In this document: positions 44,587-56,214 of the stretch, one piece after another
Position numbering within the stretch: position 1 is the first letter of the stretch
How the letters are laid out: every line of letters starts with the position of its first letter
Assembly (NCBI GenBank): GCA_002077045.2
Contig: KZ111152.1
Span: 91,288-155,287 of the forward strand
Origin: Rachicladosporium sp. CCFEE 5018
Lineage: Eukaryota; Ascomycota; Dothideomycetes; Cladosporiales; Cladosporiaceae
Reading direction: 5' to 3'
DNA length: 64,000 nt
The notes under the pieces: generated by a model
Told to the model about the DNA's origin: nothing
Database searches by the model: none
Seen by the model: the letters and a program-made list of their open reading frames with translations, nothing else
Translations under genes and position numbers: made by a program

Positions 44587-46416
44587 ATGGCCTCTGGCGT
44601 AGTGATCATTGGGGTTGGCGACTTCGTCAATCGCTCAAAGAAAATCGAAGATGCCCTTGAGCCTTTGCAACTGATGATCAACGCCATCGACGAAGCTGTC
44701 AAGGATACTGGTCTATCCGCATCCTCGATTGCGGATCTCAAGGCCGCCGTGGACACACTGAGCGTAGTCCGGACTTGGACTTGGCCGTATCCGGACTTGC
44801 CAGGTCTCATCGCTGGCAAAGTCAACATACAGCCCAAATCACGATACTACACAGAGCATGGAGGCAATTCGCCCGGAGTGATTTTCGACGAGGCGGCTCG
44901 AAAGATATCGAAAGGGGAGAGCAAAGTCGCTATCTTGACCGGTGGCGAAGCGCTGGCATCACGTATGACCGCCCCGTGCAACCCTCCACCACTGTCTGAC
45001 ATGCAACAGTATCTGCCTGCGCCGCCAAAGGCAAGCTCCCACCACCAGGCTGGACGAGCATACCAGAGAGCGTAGACAGTGTCTTCTCTCCAACTACAAG
45101 ACAGCTCAAACCTGGTGCGTTACCCGGTGCTTGGACACCAGCTCCTTCTGACGCACCGAATTCAGATCTTGGTGCTACACATGGCATCGGCAATCCCATT
45201 CACATCTACCCTCTATACGAGAATGCGTTCCGAGCGCATCGCGGGCAGTCGATACGCGACAACAACAGTGAGTCTGCAGAGCTATATGCGGACTTTGCAC
45301 GGGTTGCTGCAGAGAACCCGTATGCATGGAACTATGGCTCGCCACCGCAGACTGCAGAGAGCATTGGTACGCCTAGCGCAAAGAACAGGATGATCTGCTT
45401 GCCTTGTAAGTGTTCGAAGCCCAATCACTGTGGTTAATACAGTGTGCTGATGCGCTGGGCAGATCCTCTACTCATGAACGCCTTCAACACCGTCAACCTT
45501 GCTGGAGCATGTATACTCACTTCCGTTGAGTTTGCTCAAGTATTGGGCATTCCCAAGTCAAAGTGGGTCTATGCGCTTGGGGGTGCAGGAACTCGCGACA
45601 GTAATGACTGTAAGTATTCTCGCTACTGCCTCCTTGAATACGCACGAACAAGACTAACAGATGCAAATAGTCTGGGAACGACCAAACTACCACTCCAGCC
45701 CCTCCATTTCCCGCTCCATCGATGCCAGTCTCGAAGTCTCCGGTCTGAGAAAGGAAGAGATCGATCTCTACGACTTCTACTCGTAAGACCTCCTTCTTCT
45801 TACCCCAGTTATTTGCCCCATCGCACACTAACACCTCCCAAGCTGCTTCCCCATCGTCCCCAAATTAGCCTCCACCCACCTCAAGTTCCCAATCCTAAAC
45901 CCACAGAAACCCATCACCCTCCTCGGTGGCCTCACATCCTTCGGCGGCGCCGGAAACAACTACTCCATGCACGCCATCACCGAAATGACCCGGCAGCTCC
46001 GCGCAGATAAAGGCACCAACGGCCTGATCCTCGCCAACGGCGGTGTAGTAACATACCAGCACGTCCTCTGCCTTTCGCGAGAGCCGAGGAAAGACGGTAA
46101 AGCGTATCCGAGCGCGAATCCGCTACCGGCTGTGGTTACTGATCTTGCTGTGCCGGAGATCAGGACGCAGGCGGAGGGCGAGGCGGTGGTGGAGACTTAT
46201 ACTGTTGAGTTTGGGAGGGATGGAAAGGCGATGAAGGGATTTGTGGTCGGGAGGTTGGTGGGTAGCGGTGAGAGATTTCTGGCTAATCATGCGGATGAGA
46301 AGACGCTAAAAGCGCTGTGTAGCAGCACGGAGGAGCCAGTCGGGAAGAAAGGTAGGGTTTGGACGGTGGAGGGAAAGCGGAATGTATTTGCATTCGATGA
46401 GGGCGCGAAGCTGTAA
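44587..46416 (+). CDS. thiolase-like protein (SCP2/TLP1-type), copy 2
   Basis: Exons are 44587-44962, 45010-45405, 45463-45609, 45671-45782 and 45843-46416, giving 534 aa. All exons equal those of copy 1 in length. The third intron has a standard GTAAGT donor at 45610, against GCAAGT in copy 1. The Cys-less HGGNSPG motif and the extra C-terminal domain are shared, so loss of the nucleophile predates the duplication. Acyl-CoA binding without thiolysis is possible (inference). Confidence 0.83.
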
Positions 46417-46622
46417 TGAACGCAACATAGTCGCGATATCTATCAGATCGCTAGCCATCGCATGCATGCGCGCTCGTGCTACAAGGGCAGCGTCGCGAGC
46501 CACACATCTTTGCGCGCTTTTGCCCCAGTGCCTGAGCCGAGAATCTGCCACCGAACGCCCAACGCCACGCTACAGTCCGTACAGTTCACATCTCCATCAG
46601 TAATACCTCACGCTACCACCCC

Positions 46623-49600
46623 TCAAGGGATATCAAACAGCCCTTTGAGGTGCTTAGCAATCAGATTCCACTCATCCTTGTCCACCTCATCTCGATAGAA
46701 CTCCTTGAGCGTATCAATGCTCGCCCGACTGATCATCGAGTACAATGTATCCTTCTCCTCCAACTGCCTTCCATACAACGGCTGATTCGGACCCTCGATC
46801 TTCACGGCAACACTAGGCTGGCCCTTCTTGCAGATAGGCACTTGCTTGTGATCGCGCTCAATCGACGTGACCCGACCCATGGAGATGATGTCCTTGACGT
46901 TAGTGACAGGATTCATTTTCACAGCCGCGATAGGCGTGCCGAGACGGAGATTGCCGTCTACGACGTCCACGCCAACGACGATGGGGTCCTTTTTGTTGAA
47001 GACCGCGACGGGTTTGAGGACGCAGGGGAAGACGGCTAGGAGCTTGGAGGCTTCCTTCTTCTGCGCGGCGATTTGAGCCATGTGTTTTGTGAAGTCGTCG
47101 AAGAGGTGGTAAATGATCTCTGCCGTGAAGATCTTGACGCCCATCTGCTCGGCCATTTCGGTCGCGTCTTTGTCGACTTTGACGTCGAAGCAAAGCATCA
47201 CTGCGTACTCTTTGGCCTTCTCAAGCATGGCGGAGGCGGTGATGACATCTCTCTTGTGCACAGGTCCAATGGAGATGTTGGCCACGGGAATCTTTGACAC
47301 TCGCAGGAACTCAAGCAGGGCTTCTAGAGATCCCAGCGTCGATGCCTGGACCGTAACACCGCGTCCGGTCTTGCTGATCTTACTCATCAGGTTCTCGAGA
47401 TCGCCCATGACGTCTTCTTCGAGCTCCTCGATCTCGTCTTCATCGTTCGGGTCCTTGACGACGAGCATGCGCGAGCCGGCAATGGCGTGGTCAAGACCGT
47501 TGGCTGAGATCTTCACACCTAGAGCGGCCTTGACGCTCTTGTTATGGACGTATACGGACTTGACACGCAGCTCCTTCATCTCAGCTGGCGTGAGAAGACC
47601 TCGAATCTTCGTGGTGATAGCACCTTCTGTACCGCACAGCACGATCGTGTCGCCCTCGTGCAAGATGCCGTTGTTGAGGATGATATCAATGGTCGTGCCC
47701 AGTCCTTCGATGACCTTGACCTCGAGTACAGTCGCTTCGACCTCGCTCAAGTACATGAGCTGACCTGTCATGCGCTCTTGTGTCAACGTGGTGATGAGCT
47801 TCAGCATATCTGGTATACCTTCTCCAGTGTGTGCGCTTGTCGGCACAAGCGAAACGAACTTTGCCATCGACTTGTTCTCGTAGTACAACTCGGAGTTGAA
47901 GCTCTGCTCAGCAAATGCCAACCTCGTCTTCTCGAGTCGGTCCCGGAATTCGTTCTGCACACCCTTGTTCTGCAGTGCCAGAGACTCTCTGAAGCCGTTG
48001 TTGGCGACTTGCTTCCAGCCGTACAGTCGATCGATCTTGTTCAACGCGACAATGAAAGGTGTTTTGCGGTCTCGCAATAGTCGCATGGATTCTAGTGTCT
48101 GCGGCTCGAGGCCGTGCATGATGTCAACCACCAAGATCGCGATATTACAGAGCGAAGAGCCTCGCGATCGCAAATTGCTGAAAGACTCGTGGCCAGGCGT
48201 GTCGATGACTAGCAGGCCAGGGACCTTGAACTCGAATGCGCCGTCCTGATTCACGACCGCAGTCTTCTTCTTCAGCGCCTCCACTGGGAAGTATGTCGCA
48301 CCGATCTGCTGCGTGATACCGCCAGCTTCGCCTTCTTGCACGTTCGTTTGCCGGATCTTGTCGAGCAGCTTCGTCTTGCCGGTGTCGACGTGTCCCAGAA
48401 TACAGCAAATAGGTGACCGTAGGTCGTCTTTCGATGCAGCTGCGCGAGCGGCTTCCTGGTCGGCCTTGCGTTTCGCCGCCGCCGCCTCTCTCCGCTCTCT
48501 TGCCTGTCGTGCTGTGACTGTCTCCTCTTCTGACTCTGACTCGGATTCGCTCTCACTCTCGCTCTCGCTCTCCGAGTCGACTTCTGTCTTGCCACCGTTC
48601 GCGCCGTTATGTACTACCTTGCCATTGACCACCGACTTGGTCGTGGCTTGCTCATCATCCGATGCTGCATCCCAGCTGTCTTTGACGCCCTCCTCCTTCT
48701 CCGCCATCGCTTCCCAATCTTCGAGATCATCGCTGTCCTCGCCCTTCTTGGCTTCAGCATCGGCCTTGGCCTTCGCTGCTTCCGCTGCAGCGTGATCTGC
48801 CTCTTCTTGTAACTTGAGTGCCTCCATACGCTGCCGTGCTTCCTCTTCCTCGCGTGCCTGCTGCGCCTTTCGTTCCTCGGCTTCCTTCTTAGGGTTCTTC
48901 TTCTTACGATCGTCCTTGGACTTCTTCTTGTCCTCGCCCTCGCCGTCAGTGCCCTCGATCCCAGCCACCTTCGCACCACCCTCAAGCATCTGCTGAAGTC
49001 GAAGCTTTTGTATCGCCTCAGCTTTCCGCTCCTTCTCGGTCTTGTAGGTGCCCGCTTTCTTCTGCTCCTCGACCTTCTTCCGCTCCCGCTCCTTCTTTGC
49101 AGCTTTCGACTCGATCTGCCGCTTCCTCTCCTCTTCAGCTAGTCGCTCTTCCTCATCTTCTCGCGCCTTCTCCTCGGCAGCGATGCGGTCTGCTTCCTCC
49201 TGTCGTCGGCGCAGCTCCTCTTGCTGCTGTTGTAGCTTTGCCAACGCAGGTGTCAGCTTCTTCTTCTTTGCGCCCGCTGGTTCGGGTGCGGCGACAGGTG
49301 TGGGTGCCGCGGCGACAGCTTCTGGCTCCTTCACCTTTGCTACGGGTGCCGCTGGAGCAGTCTTCTTCTTCTTGTCGGCCTGTAATCCAGTCAGTCCATA
49401 CATTCACGTGGTGATTACCCTGTGATCAACCCACCTGCTCCTTCTTCCTCTGCTTCTCACGCTCCTTCTTCTCCTTCTCCTTCTCAGCCTTCGTCTTGAC
49501 TCGTCGTCCATCGCCCTCTTCCTCGTCTCCACCATCCTCGTCAGCCTCTGGCTCCGCGGCCTTGGCAACCTCCTTCTTCCCTCCCTTCCCACCCTTGCCC

Positions 49601-49947
49601 TTCTTCTCCGGCGCCCCAAACAGATCCTCATCCTCCATGCTAGCTTCCACGGGTGCCTTCGCGCTCAAATCCACAGCCGGCTCCTCCAGCGCGGGCGTGC
49701 CAGCACCACTCGGGTCCTCGCCTTCAAGAAAATCATTATCAGTAGCCTTTCCCTTCTTCTTCCGCTTCTCCTTGTTCTTCTTCAGCGCAGCCATCAGCCC
49801 GCCAGCAGGCGCTTCATCCTCGTCATCAGCGGCTGCGTCCGCAGCTTTAGCGTCCGTCTCTGCCTGTGCGATTGGGTCTGCGACCTCGCCTAGGCCATCG
49901 TCCCAGTCGTCGCCGCCTTTCTTGCCTTTCTTGGTCTTGGGCGCCAT
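46623..49947 (-). CDS. FUN12: eIF5B translation initiation GTPase, copy 2 (complete)
   Basis: Exons are 49947-49435 and 49379-46623, giving 1,089 aa, close to the size of yeast Fun12. The N-terminus ([17 protein letters not shown]) is the lysine-rich, low-complexity start typical of eukaryotic eIF5B, followed by long charged coiled segments and a Ser-Glu repeat near 440-455. The GTPase domain starts at G1 GHVDTGKT (500-507); DTPGHE and NKID follow, then the domains that contact eIF1A and the 60S subunit. Cytosolic. The short intron lies in the low-complexity N-terminal region. Confidence 0.97.
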
Positions 49948-50507
49948 TTGAGCAATGTGTGTCGTCTAAGTGGGAAGTCGAAGAGGCGACCAGAATTAAA
50001 GGTCAGTTTAATTGAATTTATAGGCGTATTCAGGTTCGACCTGCAGCCAGATCGTGCGGTAAGTCCGGTGGCACCTGGTAACTGTGCATGCAGTCTATTT
50101 GCATACTACCAGTGGACGTTGATAGTATGATAACGCGAGGTGTAGCACACAGTGACGGGATAGACAATGTATGTTTGCCACAATATATCGGGAGAGTAAC
50201 AATATTGACTGCGTGGGCGCGATGGTGGGGCTTCGGGAAGGGAAGTGACGTCTCGCCTCAGGCCCGCCAAAGTGACTAACAGTTCAACATGTACACTACC
50301 ACGGTCAAATACTCTGACTCATATCGCAACGTTACATGAGAGAAGAGACCTGAGCGTAGCGTTGGTCCAATACTCGTTGGTAGCCTCTGGAGATTGTGCC
50401 CATGCACTGCACTCCGATGGCGAAATGCAACAAAGGCAGCGATAGGCATTGCACTCGTAGTACAGCATATTTTACATATTACTCCTCGCACGCTACCCTT
50501 GAGTTGC
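49948..50507. other. intergenic, nothing recognised
   Basis: 560 bp upstream of eIF5B copy 2 and downstream of the Yip1-domain gene; only short random frames. Confidence 0.45.
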
Positions 50508-51565
50508 TCAAAACATGACTCTGCTGTCTCCACTCTTCCCAGCATCGCCCATGGGATCTGGTATGCTGCCCGCAGGCGTACCTTTCGCGAGAGGCGATGC
50601 GTGAGCGAAGAACAGCACTTTAATCGCAATCGCCAGTCCTGCGTGTAGCGCGATGACGATGACCAGTAGTATCTGTGAGGTCTTCTTGTCGGTCGCGGAG
50701 ACGACTGGGAAGCTGTATTGCCGGTCAGCACGCTGCTTTTCGAGGGGCAGAGTAAGGGAGCGTACAGATTCCTGAACAGAAACACAGCCGAGAAGGCAAA
50801 GCCCACGCCAACGAAAGCGTAGTTGAGCGCTGTGAATGCTCGTCAGCCTTCGCTCTCCAAGACGCTCACATGACAGCTTGACACATACCCGACAGATTAC
50901 TCCACGACACCAACGCAACCGGAATCCAAATCAAATTCCCATACCCATAAAGCGCCCAACACTCCACCAAATTCGCACTCTCACTCCCAAACCACTTCAA
51001 CACGCCCCAAAGCCCCAACGGCACAAAAATAGTATACCCATAAACCAAACCCGCCGCGCCACTCAACAACTTGAAATCATACGCGCTATGCTCCTTCTCC
51101 GTCTCCGCCAAGTACTGGCTAATCGTCCCCGTCAGGAACAGGATTACTACGACGGTCGTGGCTATCCAGAAGGGGCCGTAGAGATCAGGGTTTCCTTCAA
51201 GGATATCGAGGAAGTTCGCGCGCGGATACAGGACTGAGCGGCAGCGGTGCGCGATTTGCGTGGTGGAGACGTCAAAGAATTGTTGGTAGAAGGCTATGGA
51301 CCAGAGGTAGCGTTTCGAGGAGGTTGAGGCGGCGGTGGCGTTGGGTTGAGGGGTGAGGAAGGAGGCTTGTTGGGAGGATTTGGTGCGGGAAGAGGGGTTG
51401 TCGAAAGCTGTGCTGGGGGTTAGCATCTGCTTGAGGGCAGTGATAATAGATGAGAGCGTTACTGGAGTTGTGGAATTCAAGGTTGTCCTCCTGGAGGTCG
51501 GTGTGCCCAAGGTCGCCCTCAGCGTCTACGTCAACTACTACATCGTAGCCTTGTCGGTTGGCCAT
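50508..51565 (-). CDS. Yip1-domain Golgi membrane protein (YIPF1/2-like)
   Basis: Exons are 51565-51463, 51407-50889, 50829-50766 and 50712-50508, giving 296 aa. The N-terminal half is polar and cytosolic. The second half has about five hydrophobic segments beginning near FWIATTVVVILFLTG, with the Yip1 hallmark LLSGAAGLVYGYTIFVPLGLW and a tyrosine/glycine-rich YGYGNLIWIP. The family recruits Rab GTPases to Golgi and endosomal membranes. All introns are GT-AG and phases agree. Confidence 0.85.
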
Positions 51566-52245
51566 GATTAGAGGAGTGTGATTTGGTGAAATAATTCAAG
51601 TCAATGACCACAATGTATGCGCCTGGAGTGCTCCTCATGTCGAGATCAAAGTGACGCTTGGACCATCAATCCAACGCGACTGGCTGTCACGCGTTTACAG
51701 CCTCCGGGCTTGAGAAGAGCTATCTCGCTGTCTTCTGCACACCTCGTGTTCTCATGGTCATACCCCGACCAGCAACGCTTCGCACGCCCATTGCTGCCTG
51801 CGATATTCACTCCCAGTTTGCACACGTCCTTATCCGGCCATACAGCTCAGATCCCTTACTATCTGCCCGAGCACCTCCGATCACTCTCGAGAGCGAGACA
51901 TCTCACGCATGTATCGGCTTGCCCACACCAGCGAGTCTGCAAAGTAAAGCCCAAGGGACCCGTAGTCTTGCCAGAATTTTGCAGTCCATCTATAATTCAA
52001 AAGACCGGCCATCTCTATGGCTGAAGTGCGCAGCAAATTTTTGCTGCAGTCATCTCGATAGCAGCACTGACGTGTTCCAGACTTTGCGGAGAGAGCACGA
52101 GTGTCGTTGTATGGCGACGTCGCTACAGCATCCAACCGCTGCCGTTTCCACCTGAGCTTCTTCGTGACAGGGCCAAATCGTAACCATACGGCTTCCAATG
52201 TCGCATTTCCAGGTATTTTCCCTTCCAAACAGCCCCAGATAACAC
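51566..52245. other. intergenic, nothing recognised
   Basis: 680 bp upstream of the Yip1-domain gene; the overlapping small frames show no domain. Confidence 0.45.
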
Positions 52246-53271
52246 TCATCCCACATCAACAACAAGCTGCAACGCCTTCGCCACGCCCGCCGCAGCCCTT
52301 CCAACCTCTCCGCCTTCCTTCCTAGCTTCCGTGACCCCCTGTACGAATGCTCTGTACATCCCCGATGTCACGAACGCCTCTTGGCGCTCTTCGGGATCCT
52401 CATACATCTCACTCTCAGTATCCCTGGGTTTTCCAAAAAGGTTCAGATAACCGTAAGCATTGCTCTTCGTGGGCATGAGGTGTGCCTCGAAATGCCACAA
52501 TGGCCAGCACTGGGCTGCTTGGATGGCTAGTAGATCCTCATTCCGCACTGGTCTCACTAGCCCAGCGTTCAGGAACGTAGTCAATGTGTTCAATTGGTGA
52601 ACCAGTAGTTTCGAGGAGCCCAACGACACCGTAGGCTTCGTAGCGCTCCATTTACCATCGCCTGTTAGTGAACCGGTAGTGCCTTCTGCTCCAGTCCACG
52701 AAAGCAGTTTTCCGAACGTCTCCAACGTCTTCACCCAGCCGCCTGCGCAGCTTACAATGCTCTCCGGTTGTGCTTCTATCAGCCAATCCAGTACATCCAG
52801 TGACGAGAGCTTGATGTCCGTTGAGAGGTGAGACATCCCTGCGCGGGTGTAGAGCAGCACTTGATCTATTGGCCCTAATTGATCAGATGGCAACACCCGT
52901 AGGAGCTTTAGCAGTTGCGAACGAACAGAGGCCGTCCCGTCGAGTATCAATGGCTGTGCTTTCGATAGAATAGCCGAGGGCGGCTGGGGCAATGCAGTCG
53001 CATTCATTGCAGGAATAGCATTCGTAAGCCATGCCAATGCGTCTCGTCGTTGCGTATCAGCCTTACTAGCCAGAAGAGACAGATTGTGGTTGAAGATCGT
53101 CGGCGGGTCGCGTCCAGATTCGCTCAAAGACTGTTGTTTGAGAACAATGGATTTGGCCGCAAAACTCGTATCGGTAGCATTGGTGTTTTTTGGTCGAGCC
53201 TTGCCGACCTTGAGCTTAGTCTTCTTGAAATCGGACTTCTTTTCGCGCTTCTTCTTCGCCGAGGAACCCAT
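52246..53271 (-). CDS. IPI1: pre-rRNA-processing protein Ipi1 (Tex10-like)
   Basis: Single-exon 341-aa protein. Lysine-rich N-terminus (MGSSAKKKREKKSDFKKTKL) suited to nucleolar import, then a helical repeat domain with LLASKADTQRRDALAWLTN, typical of Ipi1. In yeast Ipi1 acts in the Rix1 complex that removes ITS2 from pre-60S particles and is also linked to DNA replication. The C-terminus ends with QLVVDVG. No signs of truncation. Confidence 0.88.
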   Translation of the reverse strand: MGSSAKKKREKKSDFKKTKLKVGKARPKNTNATDTSFAAKSIVLKQQSLSESGRDPPTIFNHNLSLLASKADTQRRDALAWLTNAIPAMNATALPQPPSAILSKAQPLILDGTASVRSQLLKLLRVLPSDQLGPIDQVLLYTRAGMSHLSTDIKLSSLDVLDWLIEAQPESIVSCAGGWVKTLETFGKLLSWTGAEGTTGSLTGDGKWSATKPTVSLGSSKLLVHQLNTLTTFLNAGLVRPVRNEDLLAIQAAQCWPLWHFEAHLMPTKSNAYGYLNLFGKPRDTESEMYEDPEERQEAFVTSGMYRAFVQGVTEARKEGGEVGRAAAGVAKALQLVVDVG

Positions 53272-53676
53272 GGTAGAAGTAGAGAGACACTACCTACTCT
53301 CTCAAAAGTGTACAGCTTTCTTGAGGTACTATCAGCTTAGCTGCGACTGTGAAAACTGAGATTGCTGTCTTGTGAGAGACTGATATTGGCACCGCATACA
53401 CGATGGCTGGCTTCTCGAAGGGACAGCCAATCGATCCTTTGGCGATGAAAGCGTCAAGAGGTATGCTCAGAATATTCCAGAGACTGCCTTGAGAAAGTAC
53501 AGTCAAAATCATAAATTGGCTTGGCGAAGTCAGTGCAACTTCTTGCATGTGAAGCACGGAGTTGGTGAACGCCGATTCTTCGGTCGTTCGCGCTCAGACT
53601 GCCCAAAGGAACTTGTCACACACTACGGAGTATAGCTACCTACACTTCATAGCACACCCCACCGAGCGCGAGCATC
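53272..53676. other. intergenic, divergent promoters of Ipi1 and the Roadblock gene
   Basis: 405 bp without recognisable features. Confidence 0.45.
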
Positions 53677-54072
53677 ATGCAGCAGACCACTCCATCAGAG
53701 GAGACGGCTGCGTTGCTCGCACGCTTGGCGCAACGTCCCGGCGTACAGAGCACTCTCATCCTCTCACGCGATACGGGAGCCATAGTGCGATCGACGGGCC
53801 TGATTACCGCCGAGGATCTGGCAGAAGACGGCGAAGAGGCGGTAAACGGGAGCAATGGCACCGATACAGCGAAGAAGGGCACGCGCAAGGCAGAGGAAGT
53901 CGCGCATTTGGTGTGGACATTCGTCAAGAATGCAGGCACCACAACGACAGGATTGAATGGCGAAAGCGACGAGGTGAAGCTTCTCAGGCTACGGACAAAA
54001 AGGAATGAGCTCGTGATTGTGCCGGATTCGAAGTTCTTGCTGGTCGTGGTGCACGACACGCCGCCTGCTTGA
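53677..54072 (+). CDS. Roadblock/LC7 domain protein (dynein light chain type)
   Basis: 131 aa, single exon. The start LLARLAQRPGVQSTLILSRD and the C-terminal strand NELVIVPDSKFLLVVVHD match the Roadblock/LC7 fold, which dimerises on dynein intermediate chain or in Rag GTPase regulators. A low-complexity loop (about 50-75: EDGEEAVNGSNGTDTAKKG) is inserted in the middle, making it longer than the usual 100 residues. Role in cytoplasmic dynein transport is the likeliest. Confidence 0.82.
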   Translation: MQQTTPSEETAALLARLAQRPGVQSTLILSRDTGAIVRSTGLITAEDLAEDGEEAVNGSNGTDTAKKGTRKAEEVAHLVWTFVKNAGTTTTGLNGESDEVKLLRLRTKRNELVIVPDSKFLLVVVHDTPPA

Positions 54073-54182
54073 ATTTCTCGAGTTTCGAGACACGCCCACT
54101 TTACACAGAAGGCAGATCTGGACACCCATCCGGACTTGAGGAGACCCTGCAGCACAGCAAGATACTGCTCTGAAGTTGCAGC

Positions 54183-54694
54183 TCACCAATGAGCCTCGCC
54201 AACCTCTACTTCGTTCACATCCACACCATCAACGAACCACCTCTGGCCCTCCTCAATCTCGACATCGTTCCCGCTCATCTGCCGCTTCCGCATCCGACCG
54301 TCCTCAGCAAAGGTCCAGTCCTCTAGACCGTAGCAACGCTTCCACTTCATGCCATCATGAGAGTCTTGGTACTCATACCAAAACTGCACAGCGATCTTGT
54401 TGTCGGTGAATGCGAACAGCTCCTTGCGTAAGCGGTAGGACTTCTCCTTCTCCCACTTCGCTGTGAGGAAGCTGACAATCTGATCGGTGCCTCGTAGGAA
54501 GGACGAGCGATTGCGCCAGATGCTATCATCGGTATAGGCCTTGCCGATTGTCTTTGGGTCTCTGCTCGCTAGGGATCAGTGGCCGTGCATGCGGGACCTT
54601 GAAGTTAGAGCACTGACTGAGTGTTCCACAAGTCCTGGGCTTTCTTGACTTTCTTGGTGGCGGACTCCTTGGTGAAGGGCGGCACAAGCGACAT
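54183..54694 (-). CDS. DUF1348 / NTF2-like protein
   Basis: Exons are 54694-54618 and 54564-54183, giving 152 aa, the family's usual size. Splicing joins LWNT to HRDPKTIGKAYTDDSIWRNR, which restores the family signature around the Asp-Pro and Trp-Arg-Asn-Arg. The remaining motifs include QFWYEYQD and NDVEIEEGQRWF. It has an NTF2-like cone fold. Function is unknown for the family. Confidence 0.82.
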
Positions 54695-55207
54695 GTTGAG
54701 CCTGCTGAACACCGAGCGCAATGGAGTAGACGGTGTCCGAGGTTCCAGACTGGCTGCAAATGCAAGGTGCAACTACACACAATCGACTGCCCTGTGTTGG
54801 ACTGAGAATCAACGAGATGGAAGTGCGACCCTACGTTCTCCAAATGACTACTTCCATCCTTCCAAGTACGAAGGCTGAGATGGACTGTGCAAGAATTTGC
54901 GATGACTCGTAGGCGTGTTGGAGTTGAACGCCCAACTACTGCATGCATACAGTCAGCAGCAGGGCTCCTCGATTGATTAACTCATGCAACAAGATCCCCG
55001 TCGGCAAACTCGGGCTTCGGCTGTTCCTGCGTGTGAAACTGATGTGCAGCTCTACGTCAATGGTGGGGGTTGGTGGGGTTCAGTGTTTGTCAATCCATCC
55101 ATCAATGTTGCCATAACTACTACACTTCGGAGTACTTTCCATCTTTATCACTTCTCTCACATCAACACTTTTACCAAACCTCAAGAATTCAAATCAACAG
55201 CAGCAAT
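54695..55207. other. intergenic, promoters of the DUF1348 and peroxiredoxin genes
   Basis: 513 bp; nothing specific seen. Confidence 0.45.
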
Positions 55208-55826
55208 CATGCCTCTCAAAGTCGGCGACAAGTTCCCTGAAGGCGTCAAGTTCGAGTAGGCACCACCATACATACGAGCCAATTACGATCACTAATCAAT
55301 GCCAACCCAGCTTCGCCCCCATAACCGACCCAGACCCAACCTCCTGCGGCCGCCCCTCTGAATACGACGCCTCCAAAGAGTTCGCCAACAAGAAAGTCGT
55401 CCTCGTCTCCGTCCCCGGCGCCTTCACCCCCGGCTGCCAAGCCTTCCACATCCCGCCCTACCTCCAGAACGCCTCTAAGCTCGCCGACAAGGGCGTCGAC
55501 GAGATCGTGATCATCGCCTCGAACGATGCGTTCGTTATGAATGCGTGGGGCAAGGTCAATGGTGTTAAGGGGGACGATAAGGTAAAGTTCATGAGCGATA
55601 CGAAGACGAAGTTTTCGGAGACGCATGGCTGGCAGGCGGGGATGGGAGATCGGAATGGCAGATGGGCTATGGTTGTTGAGAAGGATGGGAAGATCTCTTA
55701 TAGTGAGGTTGAGAAGAGTCCGGGTGAGGTCACTGTGAGTTCTTTCTCTGATGAGGCGGGCTGCGGTCCTCTGATACTGACTGCATGTAGGTCTCTGGCG
55801 CAGAGGCGGTTCTTAGCAAGTTGTAG
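55208..55826 (+). CDS. peroxisomal-type peroxiredoxin (Prx5/PMP20 family)
   Basis: Exons are 55208-55254, 55311-55734 and 55791-55826, giving 168 aa. The thiol-specific antioxidant reduces peroxides using peroxidatic Cys58 in PGAFTPGC, which satisfies the PxxxTxxC motif. The tiny last exon of 12 codons ends in Ser-Lys-Leu, a PTS1 signal for peroxisome import. If intron 2 is retained the frame runs on past the stop and SKL is lost. This family includes known fungal allergens. Confidence 0.9.
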
Positions 55827-56214
55827 ACCGGTTCGGTTGAGTAATCAGCTGGATGATGGGCGTGTGTGTATGGATGTGTATACAACAGAGCTGTACGAGA
55901 CATGCCACCCATATCAGCCCGAAGACTTGATGCGACCGTTGCGACAAAAGCTAGCGATGTTTGATGGCACTGGTCATCATTTTCAGACTCGATTTCGCTA
56001 TGCTATCCATGGCTCTATGGTGCTGTTGGCCATCCTGACCGAATCACTGCCCGTTTTGCAAGATCGTGCGCGTCCTTCTGCACGTCCTGTTGCCTGGCAA
56101 CCTCACGCTTCCCACCAAGAACGCCCTCGCTGCACCTGGAAGGCCCTGCGGCCATCCGTCCCTGCGCCGCCTGGACTAATCTATGCCAACCAATTACGCT
56201 TCTCCGTTCAGCTG
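55827..56214. other. 3' intergenic between convergent genes
   Basis: 388 bp between the peroxiredoxin stop and the SNF2 gene stop; the long frame crossing it on the plus strand is chance antisense of the SNF2 gene. Confidence 0.5.

Larger units (their letters stand above)
29069..49187. repeat. duplicated block, copy 2 (direct repeat, partner 3044-23155)
   Basis: The same six genes in the same order and orientation as copy 1. Similarity starts at the csmB stop codon and runs to the point where copy 1 is cut by the gap; copy 2 continues uninterrupted to the eIF5B start. Confidence 0.97.
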
